From positions 2,046,001-2,110,000 of the forward strand of contig NZ_CP154855.1 of NCBI RefSeq assembly GCF_047302425.1: 64,000 nt of DNA. The letters run 5' to 3'. The notes beneath the pieces were generated by a model. That model saw only the letters and a list, made by a program, of their open reading frames with translations, made no database searches and was not told the DNA's origin. Source of the stretch: Oceanitalea sp047302425. GTDB taxonomy: Bacteria; Actinomycetota; Actinomycetes; Actinomycetales; Actinomycetaceae. Position 1 is the first letter of the stretch; the number at the start of each line of letters is the position of its first letter. Of this stretch, positions 1 to 8,298 are shown in pieces. The position numbers were made by a program, and so were the translations under genes.

Positions 1-770
1 TCGCCATGCAGTACGCGTTCCAGGGCTGGAACATGCACATCCCCGGCAAGTACCGCGACCTCGTGTTCGGCATCGGCGCCGAGGAGTTCGGCCACGTCGA
101 GATGCTCGCCGTCATGATCGCCCAGCTCCTCGAGAAGTCGCCCCTCGGGATCACCGACGAGGCGGTCCAGTCCGACCCCACCGTCGCCGCCGTCATCGGT
201 GGGACCGACGTCCAGCACGCCATCGTCTCGGGTGCGGGCGCGCGTCCGGTCGACTCGATGGGCAACCCCTGGCAGGGTTCCTACATCACCGCGAGCGGCA
301 ACCTCCTGGCCGACTTCACGGCCAACGCGAACGCCGAGATGCAGGGCCGGATCCAGGTCGCCCGGCTTTACCACATGACCGACGACTCCGGCGTGCGGGA
401 CATGCTCGCCTTCCTCCTGGCGCGCGACACCATGCACCAGAACCAGTGGCTGCGGGCGGTCGAGGAGCTCAAGGCCGACGGCCTGGAGGAGCTGCCCACG
501 CCGAGCAACTTCCCGCAGAAGAAGGAGCACACCGAGGTCTCGTACCAGTACCTCAACTTCTCTGACGGCCAGCAGGCCAAGGAGGGCAGCTGGGCCTCGG
601 GCCCGTCGCTCGACGGCAAGGGCGAGCACACGTACCACGACGGTCCGACGACGTCGGCCCCCATGCCGCCGCCCACCCGCCCCGACGCGCGGCTCTACGG
701 CACCACGGACGTGCCCAATCGCGTCGAGAAGATCGCCGGGACGGTCCAGGACAAGCTGCACCGCGAGTAG
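1..770 (+). CDS. Manganese (non-haem) catalase, 5'-truncated by window edge
   Basis: Dismutates hydrogen peroxide at a di-manganese centre in the cytoplasm. The reading frame is open to the left edge, so the native start and roughly 40 residues are outside the window. The visible part (254 residues from the first ATG at 6) has the ferritin-like metal ligands: E27-x-x-H30 in EEFGHVE, a glutamate in AEMQGR near residue 111 and a histidine in RDTMHQNQW near 144. These match the Glu/His spacing known for this family; the first ligand glutamate is off the edge. A perfect 17-bp hairpin follows the stop, so the gene probably ends its own transcript. Confidence 0.9.
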   Translation, partial: AMQYAFQGWNMHIPGKYRDLVFGIGAEEFGHVEMLAVMIAQLLEKSPLGITDEAVQSDPTVAAVIGGTDVQHAIVSGAGARPVDSMGNPWQGSYITASGNLLADFTANANAEMQGRIQVARLYHMTDDSGVRDMLAFLLARDTMHQNQWLRAVEELKADGLEELPTPSNFPQKKEHTEVSYQYLNFSDGQQAKEGSWASGPSLDGKGEHTYHDGPTTSAPMPPPTRPDARLYGTTDVPNRVEKIAGTVQDKLHRE

Positions 771-773
771 TCC

Positions 774-812
774 GCTGGACGGGGGCCGCGTTCGTCGCGG
801 CCCCCGTCCAGC
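774..812 (+). terminator. Hairpin terminator after Mn catalase
   Basis: A perfect 17-bp stem (774-790 with 796-812) and a 5-nt loop begin 3 bases after the catalase stop. No U-tract follows, as is usual in high-GC actinobacteria. Confidence 0.8.
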
Positions 813-835
813 GCACCCCGACGGGAGGAGACGGG

Positions 836-2017
836 ATGGTCAGGCGGCACGACGTCGTCGTCGTCGGAGGCGGGAACGCCGGGATCTCCCTGGCCGCGCG
901 GCTGCGCCGGCTCGGCTGCCCGGACGTGTGCGTCGTCGCACCCGACACGGACCACCTCTACCGGCCCCTGCTCAACTTCGTCGCGGGCGGCCAGGCGCCC
1001 TTCGAGCGGCTGACCCGGCCGATGAGCAGCGTCGTCCCCGACGGCTGCACGTGGGTGCGCGGCCTGGCCGTGTCCGTAGACACGGCGGCGCGCGAGGTGA
1101 CCACCGACGACGGCGAGCGGGTGGGCTACACCGACCTCGTGCTCGCTCCGGGCATGGAGCCCGACATCGCGGCGACGCCGGGACTGGGGGAGGCGATCGA
1201 CCTCGGGTGGGCGCGCACCTCCTACCTGCGCCAGACCGTCGAGGAGACCTGGGACGCGATCCGCGCCACTGACGGCGGCCGGGTCGTGTTCACGGTCCCG
1301 CCCGAGCCGGCACCGGCCGGCGGGACGGCGCTCAAGCCGCTCCTCCTCGCCTGCGACCACTGGCGGGAGCGCGGCGTGCTCGACCGCGTCGACGTCCACC
1401 TCGTCACCCCCTACGACGCCGTCCTCGACCTGCCCTTCCTCGACCGGCACCTCGCGCCGGCCCTCGAGCGCTTCGGCCTCACCGTGCACCACCGGGCCAC
1501 CGTCGCCGCGGTCGACGCCAGGGGCCGATCCCTGACGATCGACAGCGACAACGGCACCCGCGAGCTCGAGGACGTCCGCTGGGCGTCGGTGGTCCCGCGC
1601 TACCGGGCACCGGAGTGGGTGCGCCCCTTCGCGGGGGACCACCCGGCGGGACTCGTCGACGTCGACCCCGAGACCCTCGCGCACCGCACGGTCCCCCGGG
1701 TGTGGGCGCTCGGCGACGTCGCGGACACCGGCACCCGTCCCTCCGGCGGGGCGCTGCGCCGGCAGGTGGAGATCCTCGCGGACAACATCCAGGCGGCCCG
1801 CAAGGGGAGGGAGCCGCGGCGCTACGACGGCTACACGGTCATCCCCGTCACCGTGGACCGCCGCCGGCTGTCGCTCGCCGAGTTCGACCGCCACGGCACC
1901 CCGACGCCGAGCATCAGCGCGGTCGACCTCACCGTCCCGCGCCGGGCGCTGTGGTTCTTCGACCGCTACGTCGAGCCCGTCGTCTACTACCACCGGCTGC
2001 TCAAGGGGAAGGTCTGA
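836..2017 (+). CDS. FAD/NAD-dependent oxidoreductase, sulfide:quinone reductase-like
   Basis: A 393-residue two-dinucleotide-binding flavoprotein. The N-terminal FAD fold has GGGNAG at residues 10-15, and the second FAD-contacting motif ALGDVADTG lies near residue 290. The C-terminal segment ending in WFFDRYVEPVVYYHRLLKG resembles the membrane-proximal tail of sulfide:quinone oxidoreductases, which pass electrons from sulfide to the quinone pool. I did not confirm the redox cysteines of a true SQR, so the substrate is open; related NADH dehydrogenase-like proteins are possible. GGGAGGAG sits just before ATG 836. It follows the catalase in the same direction, but a strong hairpin separates them, so it is probably transcribed alone. 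Confidence 0.7.
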   Translation: MVRRHDVVVVGGGNAGISLAARLRRLGCPDVCVVAPDTDHLYRPLLNFVAGGQAPFERLTRPMSSVVPDGCTWVRGLAVSVDTAAREVTTDDGERVGYTDLVLAPGMEPDIAATPGLGEAIDLGWARTSYLRQTVEETWDAIRATDGGRVVFTVPPEPAPAGGTALKPLLLACDHWRERGVLDRVDVHLVTPYDAVLDLPFLDRHLAPALERFGLTVHHRATVAAVDARGRSLTIDSDNGTRELEDVRWASVVPRYRAPEWVRPFAGDHPAGLVDVDPETLAHRTVPRVWALGDVADTGTRPSGGALRRQVEILADNIQAARKGREPRRYDGYTVIPVTVDRRRLSLAEFDRHGTPTPSISAVDLTVPRRALWFFDRYVEPVVYYHRLLKGKV

Positions 2018-2028
2018 GCCGCGCTCGG

Positions 2029-2102
2029 TGCCCCGGGCGGGACTCGAACCCGCACTGTGCTGATTTTGAGTCAACCGCCTCTGCCGATTGGGCTACCGGG
2101 GC
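2029..2102 (-). tRNA. tRNA-Leu (anticodon CAA), short variable loop
   Basis: On the minus strand a full cloverleaf folds: acceptor GCCCCGG/CCGGGGC, D-arm GCCC...GGC, anticodon stem GTTGA/TCAGC with loop CTCAAAA, T-arm GCGGG-TTCGAGT-CCCGC, and discriminator A73. CCA is not encoded (the sequence continues ACCG). The anticodon is CAA, reading UUG (Leu). The variable region is only 5 nt, whereas bacterial tRNA-Leu normally has a long variable arm; see findings. The gene lies between the oxidoreductase and pdtaR, pointing away from pdtaR. Confidence 0.85.
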
Positions 2103-2246
2103 GAGCGCGCCACCACCCTAGCGGCGGCGTCTGCCACGGCCCAACCCGGGTCCGGGACCTCCGCCGGGCGAAATGCCCCGAAGATCACGTCCGCGACGGG
2201 GGTGGCGCCGGGCCGGACGGGCCCCCGGGCGAGTAGGCTTGTCGCC

Positions 2247-2918
2247 GTGAGTGAGAACAACGAAGCCGGCCCGGTCGAGGCTGCCACCGCCGATGACATC
2301 GTCCTGCCCGTCCGCGAGGACGTGCCGAAGGCCCCCGAGGGCGACGCCCGCCGCGTCGTCGTCGCCGAGGACGAGACCCTCATCCGTCTCGACATCGTCG
2401 AGACGCTGAAGGAGGCCGGCTTCGACGTCGTCGGCGAGGCGCCGGACGGCGAGACCGCCGTGCGACTCGTCACCGAGCTCGAGCCCGACGTCGTCGTCAT
2501 GGACGTCAAGATGCCCGGCATGGACGGCATCTCCGCGGCCGAGAAGATCATGGCCGACCGCACCTGCGCCGTCGTCATGCTCACCGCCTTCTCCCAGGCC
2601 GAGCTCGTCGAGCGGGCCCGCGACGCCGGGGCGATGGCCTACGTCGTCAAGCCCTTCACGACGGCGGACCTCCTGCCCGCGCTCGAGATCGCCATCTCGC
2701 GCTTCCAGGAGATCAGCTCCCTCGAGTCGGAGATCGCCGACCTCAACGAGCGCTTCGAGACCCGCAAGCGCGTCGACCGCGCCAAGGGCCTCCTCATGAC
2801 GAAGATGGGCCTGACCGAGCCCGAGGCCTTCCGCTGGATCCAGAAGACCTCGATGGACCGTCGCCTCACCATGCGTGAGGTTGCCGACGCCGTCATCGAC
2901 CAGGTCGGCGCCAAGTAG
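2247..2918 (+). CDS. pdtaR: ANTAR-domain response regulator (PdtaR type)
   Basis: A cytoplasmic response regulator that acts on RNA rather than DNA: phosphorylation activates an ANTAR domain that binds dual-hairpin RNA and prevents termination. From the GTG it is 223 residues. The receiver domain has acidic AEDE near residue 45, phospho-acceptor Asp86 in VVMDVKMPG and Lys135 in VVKPF. The ANTAR domain (about 155-215) contains RVDRAKGLLMTKMGLTE. The GTG at 2247 was chosen over the longer frame because TAGGCT (2234-2239) lies 7 nt before it with no Shine-Dalgarno, the leaderless arrangement seen repeatedly here; the extra residues of the longer frame overlap the tRNA. The partner kinase PdtaS is not in the window. 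Confidence 0.92.
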   Translation: MSENNEAGPVEAATADDIVLPVREDVPKAPEGDARRVVVAEDETLIRLDIVETLKEAGFDVVGEAPDGETAVRLVTELEPDVVVMDVKMPGMDGISAAEKIMADRTCAVVMLTAFSQAELVERARDAGAMAYVVKPFTTADLLPALEIAISRFQEISSLESEIADLNERFETRKRVDRAKGLLMTKMGLTEPEAFRWIQKTSMDRRLTMREVADAVIDQVGAK

Positions 2919-2921
2919 TCG

Positions 2922-2945
2922 GTCGGCCGCCTACGGGCGGTCGAC
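2922..2945. terminator. Bidirectional hairpin between convergent pdtaR and thioesterase
   Basis: A 10-bp stem with one G-U pair (2922-2931 with 2936-2945) and a 4-nt loop begins 3 bases after the pdtaR stop. It overlaps the 3' end of the convergent thioesterase gene, so it could end both transcripts. Confidence 0.5.
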
Positions 2946-3353
2946 GAGCATGCACGTGAGACGGGCGGTGCACACGCGCCGCCCGTTCTCGTCGTCCACG
3001 GCGACCTCGTAGGTCGCCAGCCGCCCCCCGCGGTGCAGCGGGGTGGCGACGGCGGTGACCCAGCCCTCGCTCACCGCGCGGTGGTGGGTGGCGTTGAGGT
3101 CGACGCCGACGGCGCCGCGCCCCTCGCCGGCGTGGAGCGTGGCCGCGACGGAGGCGACGGTCTCCGCCAGGGCGGCCGAGGCGCCGCCGTGGAGCAGACC
3201 GACGACCTGCGTGTTGCCCTCCACGGGCATGCGCGCGGAGACGTGCTCGGGGCTCGCGGTGAGGAACTCGATGCCGAGCCGCTCGGTCAGCGTGCCCACC
3301 CCTCCCACGGAGTCCTGGAGGCGGGCGAGGAGCTGCGGGTCGGTGCCGGTCAT
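2931..3353 (-). CDS. PaaI-type hotdog-fold thioesterase
   Basis: A 140-residue protein of the hotdog thioesterase superfamily, which hydrolyses acyl-CoA thioesters. The family signature is VVGLLHGGASAALAETVAS, with HGG and the following Ala/Glu helix forming the active site, followed by GVDLNATHHRAV. The substrate cannot be told from sequence. ATG 3353 was chosen over an upstream in-frame ATG because homologues start near this point and CACCCT (3361-3366, minus strand) lies 7 nt before it, a weak leaderless-type -10. It is divergent from polA. Confidence 0.82.
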   Translation of the reverse strand: MTGTDPQLLARLQDSVGGVGTLTERLGIEFLTASPEHVSARMPVEGNTQVVGLLHGGASAALAETVASVAATLHAGEGRGAVGVDLNATHHRAVSEGWVTAVATPLHRGGRLATYEVAVDDENGRRVCTARLTCMLVDRP

Positions 3354-3423
3354 GCGCCTCAGGGTGCCACGGGTGGCCCGGCGGTGGAGCGCGCTGTCGG
3401 TGGCGCCACCTAGGGTTGGGGGC

Positions 3424-6102
3424 GTGAGCACGAGCACCGACCGCCCCCGCCTCCTCCTCGTCGACGGCCACTCCATGGCCTTCCGCGCCTTCTACGCGCT
3501 GCCCGTGGAGAACTTCTCGACCACCACCGGTCAGCCGACCAACGCCGTCTTCGGCTTCACGTCGATGCTGATCAACCTGCTCGCGGGGGAGGAGCCCACG
3601 CACGTCGCCGTCGCCTTCGACGCCGGGCGCACGACCTTCCGCACCGAGCAGTACAGCGAGTACAAGGCCACCCGCGACCAGACCCCCGAGCCCTTCCGCG
3701 GCCAGGTCGACCTCATCGTCGAGGTGCTCGACGCCATGGGAATCCCGCACCTCACGAAGGAGGGCTTCGAGGCGGACGACATTCTCGCCACGCTCGCCAC
3801 CCAGGGCGCCGCCGCGGGCCTCGACGTGCTCGTCTGCTCGGGTGACCGCGACTCCTTCCAGCTCGTGCGCGAGGACGTCACGGTCCTATACCCGGTCAAG
3901 GGCGTCTCCTCGCTCGCGCGGATGACGCCCCAGGCCATCCTCGACAAGTACGGCGTCAGCCCGGAGCGCTACCCGGACCTCGCCGCGCTCGTCGGCGAGA
4001 CCAGCGACAACCTGCCGGGTGTGCCCGGCGTGGGCCCGAAGACGGCGGCCAAGTGGATCGCCGCCTACGACGGCCTCGAGGGGATCCTCGCGCGCGCCGA
4101 GGAGGTCGGCGGCAAGGCCGGCCAGTCGCTGCGGGACAACCTCGAGCAGGTGGCCCTCAACCGCAAGCTCAACCGGCTGCTCACCGACGTCGAGCTGCCG
4201 TTCAAGGTCGACGACCTCGGCCGCCGGCCGGTCGACCGGGAGGCCGTCCACTCCGTCTTCGACGCGCTCGAGTTCGCCGTCTTGCGTGAGCGGCTCTTCG
4301 CCAGCCTCCCGGCGGAGGCGGCGCCCGCGGCCGACCAGAGCGTCGACGTGTCCGTCACCGGCCTCGGGCCGGGGGAGCTCGCGGGGTGGCTCGAGCCGCG
4401 CCGCGGACAGCTGCTCGGCCTCGAGGTCACCGGCACCGCCGCGCAGGGCACCGGGGACGCGTGGGCGCTGGCGATCGCCGACGACGCCGCCACTGCCGTC
4501 ACCCTCGACCTCACCTCGGTCACGCCCGAGGACGAGGCCGTCCTCGCCGCCTGGCTCGCCGACCCTGCCGCTCGGAAGACCCTCCACGACGCGAAGGCGG
4601 CCGCCCACGCGCTGTCCGGCCGCGGCCTCGCCCTCGAGGGCATCGCCTTCGACACCGCCGTCGCCGCCTACCTGTGCCGCCCCGACCAGCGCCGCTACGA
4701 CCTGGCCGACCTCACCCTGCGCCACCTGCGCCGCGAGCTCGCCGCCGAGGAGGACGCCTCCGGCCAGGGCATGCTTGCCCTCGACGACGGCGACGCCGGC
4801 CGCCAGGCGGGGGTGCGCGCCGTCGCCGTCCGTGACCTCACCGAGGTGCTGCAGGGCGAGCTCGAGGACCGCGGCGCCGGGCACCTCCTCGCCGACCTCG
4901 AGCTGCCGGTGCTCGGTGCGCTGGCCCGGATGGAACGGGCCGGGATCGCCGCCGACCTCGAGTACCTGCGCGAGCTCGAGTCCCGTTTCGGCGCCGCCGT
5001 CGACGACGCCGCCTCCGCCGCGTACGCCGTCATCGGCCACGAGGTCAACCTCTCCTCCCCGAAGCAGCTCCAGGAGGTGCTCTTCACCGAGCTGGAGATG
5101 CCGAAGACGAAGAAGACGAAGACGGGCTACACCACGGACGCCGACGCCCTGGCGGACCTCTTCGTCAAGACCGAGCACCCCTTCCTCGCCCACCTGCTCG
5201 CGCACCGTGACGCGATCCGGCTGCGGCAGACGGTCGAGGGCCTGCTGCGCTCGGTCGCCTCGGACGGCCGCATCCACACGACCTTCCACCAGACCATCGC
5301 CGCCACCGGCCGGCTCAGCTCCACCGACCCGAACCTCCAGAACATCCCGGTGCGGACCGAGGAGGGGCAGCGCATCCGTCGCGGCTTCGTCGTTGGCGAG
5401 GGCTACGCCTCGCTGCTCACCGCCGACTACTCCCAGATCGAGATGCGCATCATGGCGCACCTGTCGGGGGACCCGGGGCTCATCGAGGCCTTCCGCAGCG
5501 GCGAGGACCTCCACTCCTACGTCGGCTCGCGCGTCTTCGAGGTGCCCACCGACCAGGTGACGAGCGCCATGCGCGCGAAGATCAAGGCGATGAGCTACGG
5601 CCTGGCCTACGGTCTGTCGGCCTTCGGGCTCTCCCGCCAGCTGCGCATCGAGGTCTCCGAGGCACGCACCCTCATGGACGACTACTTCGAGCGCTTCGGC
5701 GGGGTGCGCGACTACCTCGCCGGCGTCGTCGACGAGGCGCGCCGCACCGGCTACACCCAGACGATCATGGGCCGGCGCCGCTACCTGCCCGACCTCACGA
5801 GCGACAACCGCCAGCGCCGCGACATGGCCGAACGGATGGCGCTCAACGCGCCCATCCAGGGCAGCGCGGCCGACATCATCAAGGTCGCCATGGTCGAGGT
5901 CGAGCGCGGTCTTGACACCGCCGGCCTGCGCTCGCGCCTCCTGCTCCAGGTCCACGACGAGCTCGTCCTCGAGGTCGCACCGGGGGAGGAGGAGGCCGTC
6001 GAGACCCTCGTCCGCGAACGGATGGCCGGCGCCGCGCAGCTCGAGGTGCCCCTCGACGTCTCGGTCGGCCACGGCCGCTCCTGGCACGAAGCCGCCCACT
6101 GA
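3424..6102 (+). CDS. polA: DNA polymerase I
   Basis: Repair and Okazaki-fragment polymerase, 892 residues, a normal length for actinobacteria. Domains: 5'-nuclease (about 1-300; LLLVDGHSMAFRAF, SGDRDSFQLV, GVPGVGPKTA), a 3'-5' exonuclease-like domain (about 310-500) and the polymerase domain. The latter has motif A LLTADYSQIEMRIMAHLSGD, motif B RAKIKAMSYGLAYGLS and motif C LLQVHDELVLEV. The exonuclease domain lacks the first catalytic Asp-x-Glu (LLGLEVTGTA instead), so proofreading is probably absent, as in other actinobacterial PolA proteins. GTG 3424 is preceded by TAGGGT (3411-3416) with 7 nt between and no Shine-Dalgarno, indicating a leaderless mRNA; the upstream in-frame extension overlaps the divergent thioesterase. 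Confidence 0.97.
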   Translation: MSTSTDRPRLLLVDGHSMAFRAFYALPVENFSTTTGQPTNAVFGFTSMLINLLAGEEPTHVAVAFDAGRTTFRTEQYSEYKATRDQTPEPFRGQVDLIVEVLDAMGIPHLTKEGFEADDILATLATQGAAAGLDVLVCSGDRDSFQLVREDVTVLYPVKGVSSLARMTPQAILDKYGVSPERYPDLAALVGETSDNLPGVPGVGPKTAAKWIAAYDGLEGILARAEEVGGKAGQSLRDNLEQVALNRKLNRLLTDVELPFKVDDLGRRPVDREAVHSVFDALEFAVLRERLFASLPAEAAPAADQSVDVSVTGLGPGELAGWLEPRRGQLLGLEVTGTAAQGTGDAWALAIADDAATAVTLDLTSVTPEDEAVLAAWLADPAARKTLHDAKAAAHALSGRGLALEGIAFDTAVAAYLCRPDQRRYDLADLTLRHLRRELAAEEDASGQGMLALDDGDAGRQAGVRAVAVRDLTEVLQGELEDRGAGHLLADLELPVLGALARMERAGIAADLEYLRELESRFGAAVDDAASAAYAVIGHEVNLSSPKQLQEVLFTELEMPKTKKTKTGYTTDADALADLFVKTEHPFLAHLLAHRDAIRLRQTVEGLLRSVASDGRIHTTFHQTIAATGRLSSTDPNLQNIPVRTEEGQRIRRGFVVGEGYASLLTADYSQIEMRIMAHLSGDPGLIEAFRSGEDLHSYVGSRVFEVPTDQVTSAMRAKIKAMSYGLAYGLSAFGLSRQLRIEVSEARTLMDDYFERFGGVRDYLAGVVDEARRTGYTQTIMGRRRYLPDLTSDNRQRRDMAERMALNAPIQGSAADIIKVAMVEVERGLDTAGLRSRLLLQVHDELVLEVAPGEEEAVETLVRERMAGAAQLEVPLDVSVGHGRSWHEAAH

Positions 6103-6105
6103 CCG

Positions 6106-6159
6106 CCGACAGCACACGTGTCGCCGACAGCACACTTATCGCCGACAGTCGGATTCTCA
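6106..6159 (+). repeat. 18-bp repeat array, copy A (2 units plus tail)
   Basis: Three contiguous 18-nt blocks start 3 bases after the polA stop: CCGACAGCACACGTGTCG (6106), CCGACAGCACACTTATCG (6124) and a tail CCGACAGTCGGATTCTCA (6142). The same units and tail recur at 27,812, 38,457 and 39,116, and the tail alone as a palindrome at 45,023. Confidence 0.9.
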
Positions 6160-6204
6160 GGCCCCGTCCGGCCGGCGGGCGCTCCCGACGGGGATGATGG
6201 GGGC

Positions 6205-6996
6205 ATGAGTGGTGTCGGATTCTGGGAGGTCGACTCCGTCGCGGCGGCGCGTGCCAACGGCCGCTGGTGGAGCGAGAACGCGGCCGAGTACATCGGCGAG
6301 CACGGCGACTTCCTCGGGGACGCGGACTTCCGCTGGTGCCCCGAGGGGCTGCGGGAGGAGGACGCCGGCCTCCTCGGCGACGTGACCGGTCTCCGGGTCC
6401 TCGAGGTGGGAGCGGGCGCGGCCCAGTGCTCGCGCTGGCTGGCCGGCCGCGGCGCGCAGGTGCTCGCCACGGACATCGCCCCCGGCATGGTCGCCCAGTC
6501 GGCCGAGCTCGACCGGCGCACCGGACGGCGCGTGCCCGCCGTCGTCGCCGACGCTCGTGCCCTGCCCCTGGCCGACGCGAGCGTCGACCTCGCCTTCACC
6601 TCCTTCGGTGCGATCGCCTTCGTGCCCGACGCCGCCCGCGTCCACTCGGAGGTGGCCCGCGTGCTGCGGCCGGGTGGGCGCTGGGTCTTCGCCGTCGTCC
6701 ACCCGGTGCGGTGGGTCTTCCCCGACGACCCCACGTCGGGCGGCATGCGGGTGCTGCGCTCGTACTTCGACCGCACCCCCTACGTCGAGACCGACGACGA
6801 CGGCGCACCCCTCTACGCCGAGTACCACCGGACGATGGGGGACCACGTCCGGGAGGTGACCTCGGCCGGCCTCGTCCTCGACGACGTCGTCGAGCCGGAG
6901 TGGCAGGAGGACAACCGGCAGGTCTGGGGCGGCTGGGGCCCGCACCGTGGACGCTACGTCCCCGGCACCGCCATCTTCGTCACCCACCGTCCCTGA
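6205..6996 (+). CDS. Class I SAM-dependent methyltransferase
   Basis: A 263-residue Rossmann-fold methyltransferase. Motif I is VLEVGAGAAQCSRWLA (about 70-85), motif II LATDIAPGMV, motif IV DLAFTSFGAIAF and the post-motif VLRPGGRWVF, all typical of the Methyltransf_11 group. The C-terminal half (DRTPYVETDDDGAPLYAEYH) presumably recognises the acceptor, which I cannot name. ATG 6205 is used because homologous sequence begins at MSGVGFWEVDSVAAARANGRW; the longer frame runs back into the 18-bp repeat array. There is no clear Shine-Dalgarno. It lies alone between polA and pfkA. Confidence 0.8.
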   Translation: MSGVGFWEVDSVAAARANGRWWSENAAEYIGEHGDFLGDADFRWCPEGLREEDAGLLGDVTGLRVLEVGAGAAQCSRWLAGRGAQVLATDIAPGMVAQSAELDRRTGRRVPAVVADARALPLADASVDLAFTSFGAIAFVPDAARVHSEVARVLRPGGRWVFAVVHPVRWVFPDDPTSGGMRVLRSYFDRTPYVETDDDGAPLYAEYHRTMGDHVREVTSAGLVLDDVVEPEWQEDNRQVWGGWGPHRGRYVPGTAIFVTHRP

Positions 6997-7101
6997 GCGG
7001 CGGGGCGCGGGACCTTCGGCGGCGGGAGGCTGCCGCCGACGTCGATAGGCTGGCTGCGGTCCCCGGCGCTGTGCGCCACCCCCGAAGCTAGGAGCCCCCA
7101 C

Positions 7102-8127
7102 GTGCGAATCGGTCTGCTCACCGGCGGAGGAGACTGCCCCGGCCTCAACGCCGCGATCCGGGCGGTCGTCAAGCACGGCCTGGGGGAGTACGGGCACTCG
7201 ATCATCGGGTTCCGCAACGGCTGGAAGGGCGTGGCCGAGGGGGACGTCATGCCCCTGACCCGCGAGGACATCCGCGGCGTGCTCGACACCGGTGGCACCC
7301 TGCTCGGCACCGCGCGCTACCACCCGCACTCCGCGGACGGCGGCCTCGACGCGGTGCGCGCCACCCTCGAGGCCGAGCGGATCGAGGCGCTCATCTGCAT
7401 CGGCGGTGACGGCACCCTCCACGCCGCGAGCAAGGTCGCCGAGACGGGCATCAAGATCGTCGCGATCCCCAAGACGATCGACAACGACGTCGCGGGCACG
7501 GACCGCTCGATCGGCTTCGACACCGCCGTCCACATCGCCACCGAGGCGATCGACCGGATCCACACGACGGCGGAGAGCCACAACCGCGTCATGGTCATCG
7601 AGCTCATGGGCCGCTCCGCGGGCTGGATCGCCGTCCAGGCCGGGATCGCCGGCGGCGCCGAGGTGGTCCTCACGCCCGAGGAGCCCTTCGACATCGACAG
7701 GATCACCCGCTTCCTCAAGCACCGGCACCGCGCCCACGCCTCCTTCTCGATCGTCGTCGTCGCCGAGGGTGCCGTCCCCGCCGAGGGCAGCTCGATGGAG
7801 TGGGAGACGAAGTACGGGCAGTTCGGGGAGATCGTCTCGGGCGCCGTGAGCGAGCGGGTCGCCGAGGAGATCGCCCTGCGCACCGGCTTCGACACCCGCG
7901 TCACGGTCCTCGGTCACGTCCAGCGCGGCGGCACCCCGCTACCCTCGGACCGCATCCTCGGCTCACGCTTCGGCGTCGCGGCGGTCGACGCGCTCCAGCA
8001 GGGCCGTACGAACGTCATGACGGCCCTCCGCGGCGAGGAGGTCGTCCTCGTGCCGCTCGAGGAGGTGGCGGGCAGGGCGAAGCGCGTGCCGGCCGAGCTC
8101 ATCCGGGTGGCCAACACCCTGGCCTGA
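7102..8127 (+). CDS. pfkA: 6-phosphofructokinase, group III (mixed-substrate) type
   Basis: Phosphorylates fructose 6-phosphate to fructose 1,6-bisphosphate, the committing step of glycolysis; 341 residues. Phosphoryl-donor motif CIGGDGTLHAA is near residue 100 and catalytic IPKTIDNDVAGTD near 125; MGRSAGWIA and RGGTPLPSDR contact the sugar phosphate. Gly after GGD favours ATP, while Lys in PKTIDND is the residue shared with pyrophosphate-dependent enzymes, so I place it in the actinobacterial mixed group with ATP the likelier donor. GTG 7102 has AGGAG about 9 nt upstream. TAGGCT at 7045-7050 is a candidate -10, giving a leader of roughly 45 nt. Confidence 0.93.
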   Translation: MRIGLLTGGGDCPGLNAAIRAVVKHGLGEYGHSIIGFRNGWKGVAEGDVMPLTREDIRGVLDTGGTLLGTARYHPHSADGGLDAVRATLEAERIEALICIGGDGTLHAASKVAETGIKIVAIPKTIDNDVAGTDRSIGFDTAVHIATEAIDRIHTTAESHNRVMVIELMGRSAGWIAVQAGIAGGAEVVLTPEEPFDIDRITRFLKHRHRAHASFSIVVVAEGAVPAEGSSMEWETKYGQFGEIVSGAVSERVAEEIALRTGFDTRVTVLGHVQRGGTPLPSDRILGSRFGVAAVDALQQGRTNVMTALRGEEVVLVPLEEVAGRAKRVPAELIRVANTLA

Positions 8128-8134
8128 GCGATTC

Positions 8135-8163
8135 TTGTCCGCACCCCTCGCGGCGAGTAGGAT
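8135..8163 (+). promoter_or_regulatory. Strong housekeeping-type promoter of rpsA
   Basis: TTGTCC (8135-8140) and TAGGAT (8158-8163) are separated by exactly 17 nt. Transcription from about 8170 would give rpsA a leader of about 130 nt. Confidence 0.65.
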
Positions 8164-8298
8164 TGCTGCCGGTGACGTGTGCTCGCGGCTGGCGACACCT
8201 TGGTGGACGAGCTCCGCTGGGCGTGTGGTGGGTCGCGGCGTGCGAGCCGACAACCCATATCCGCACTATTCCCTGTCCGCATCGGAGTCCGTAACTCA

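Noticed and set aside
3886..6135. A 749-codon open frame opposite polA
   Set aside because: Repetitive Val/Gly/Asp/Glu/Arg composition with no domain motifs, fully antisense to polA; a codon-bias artefact.
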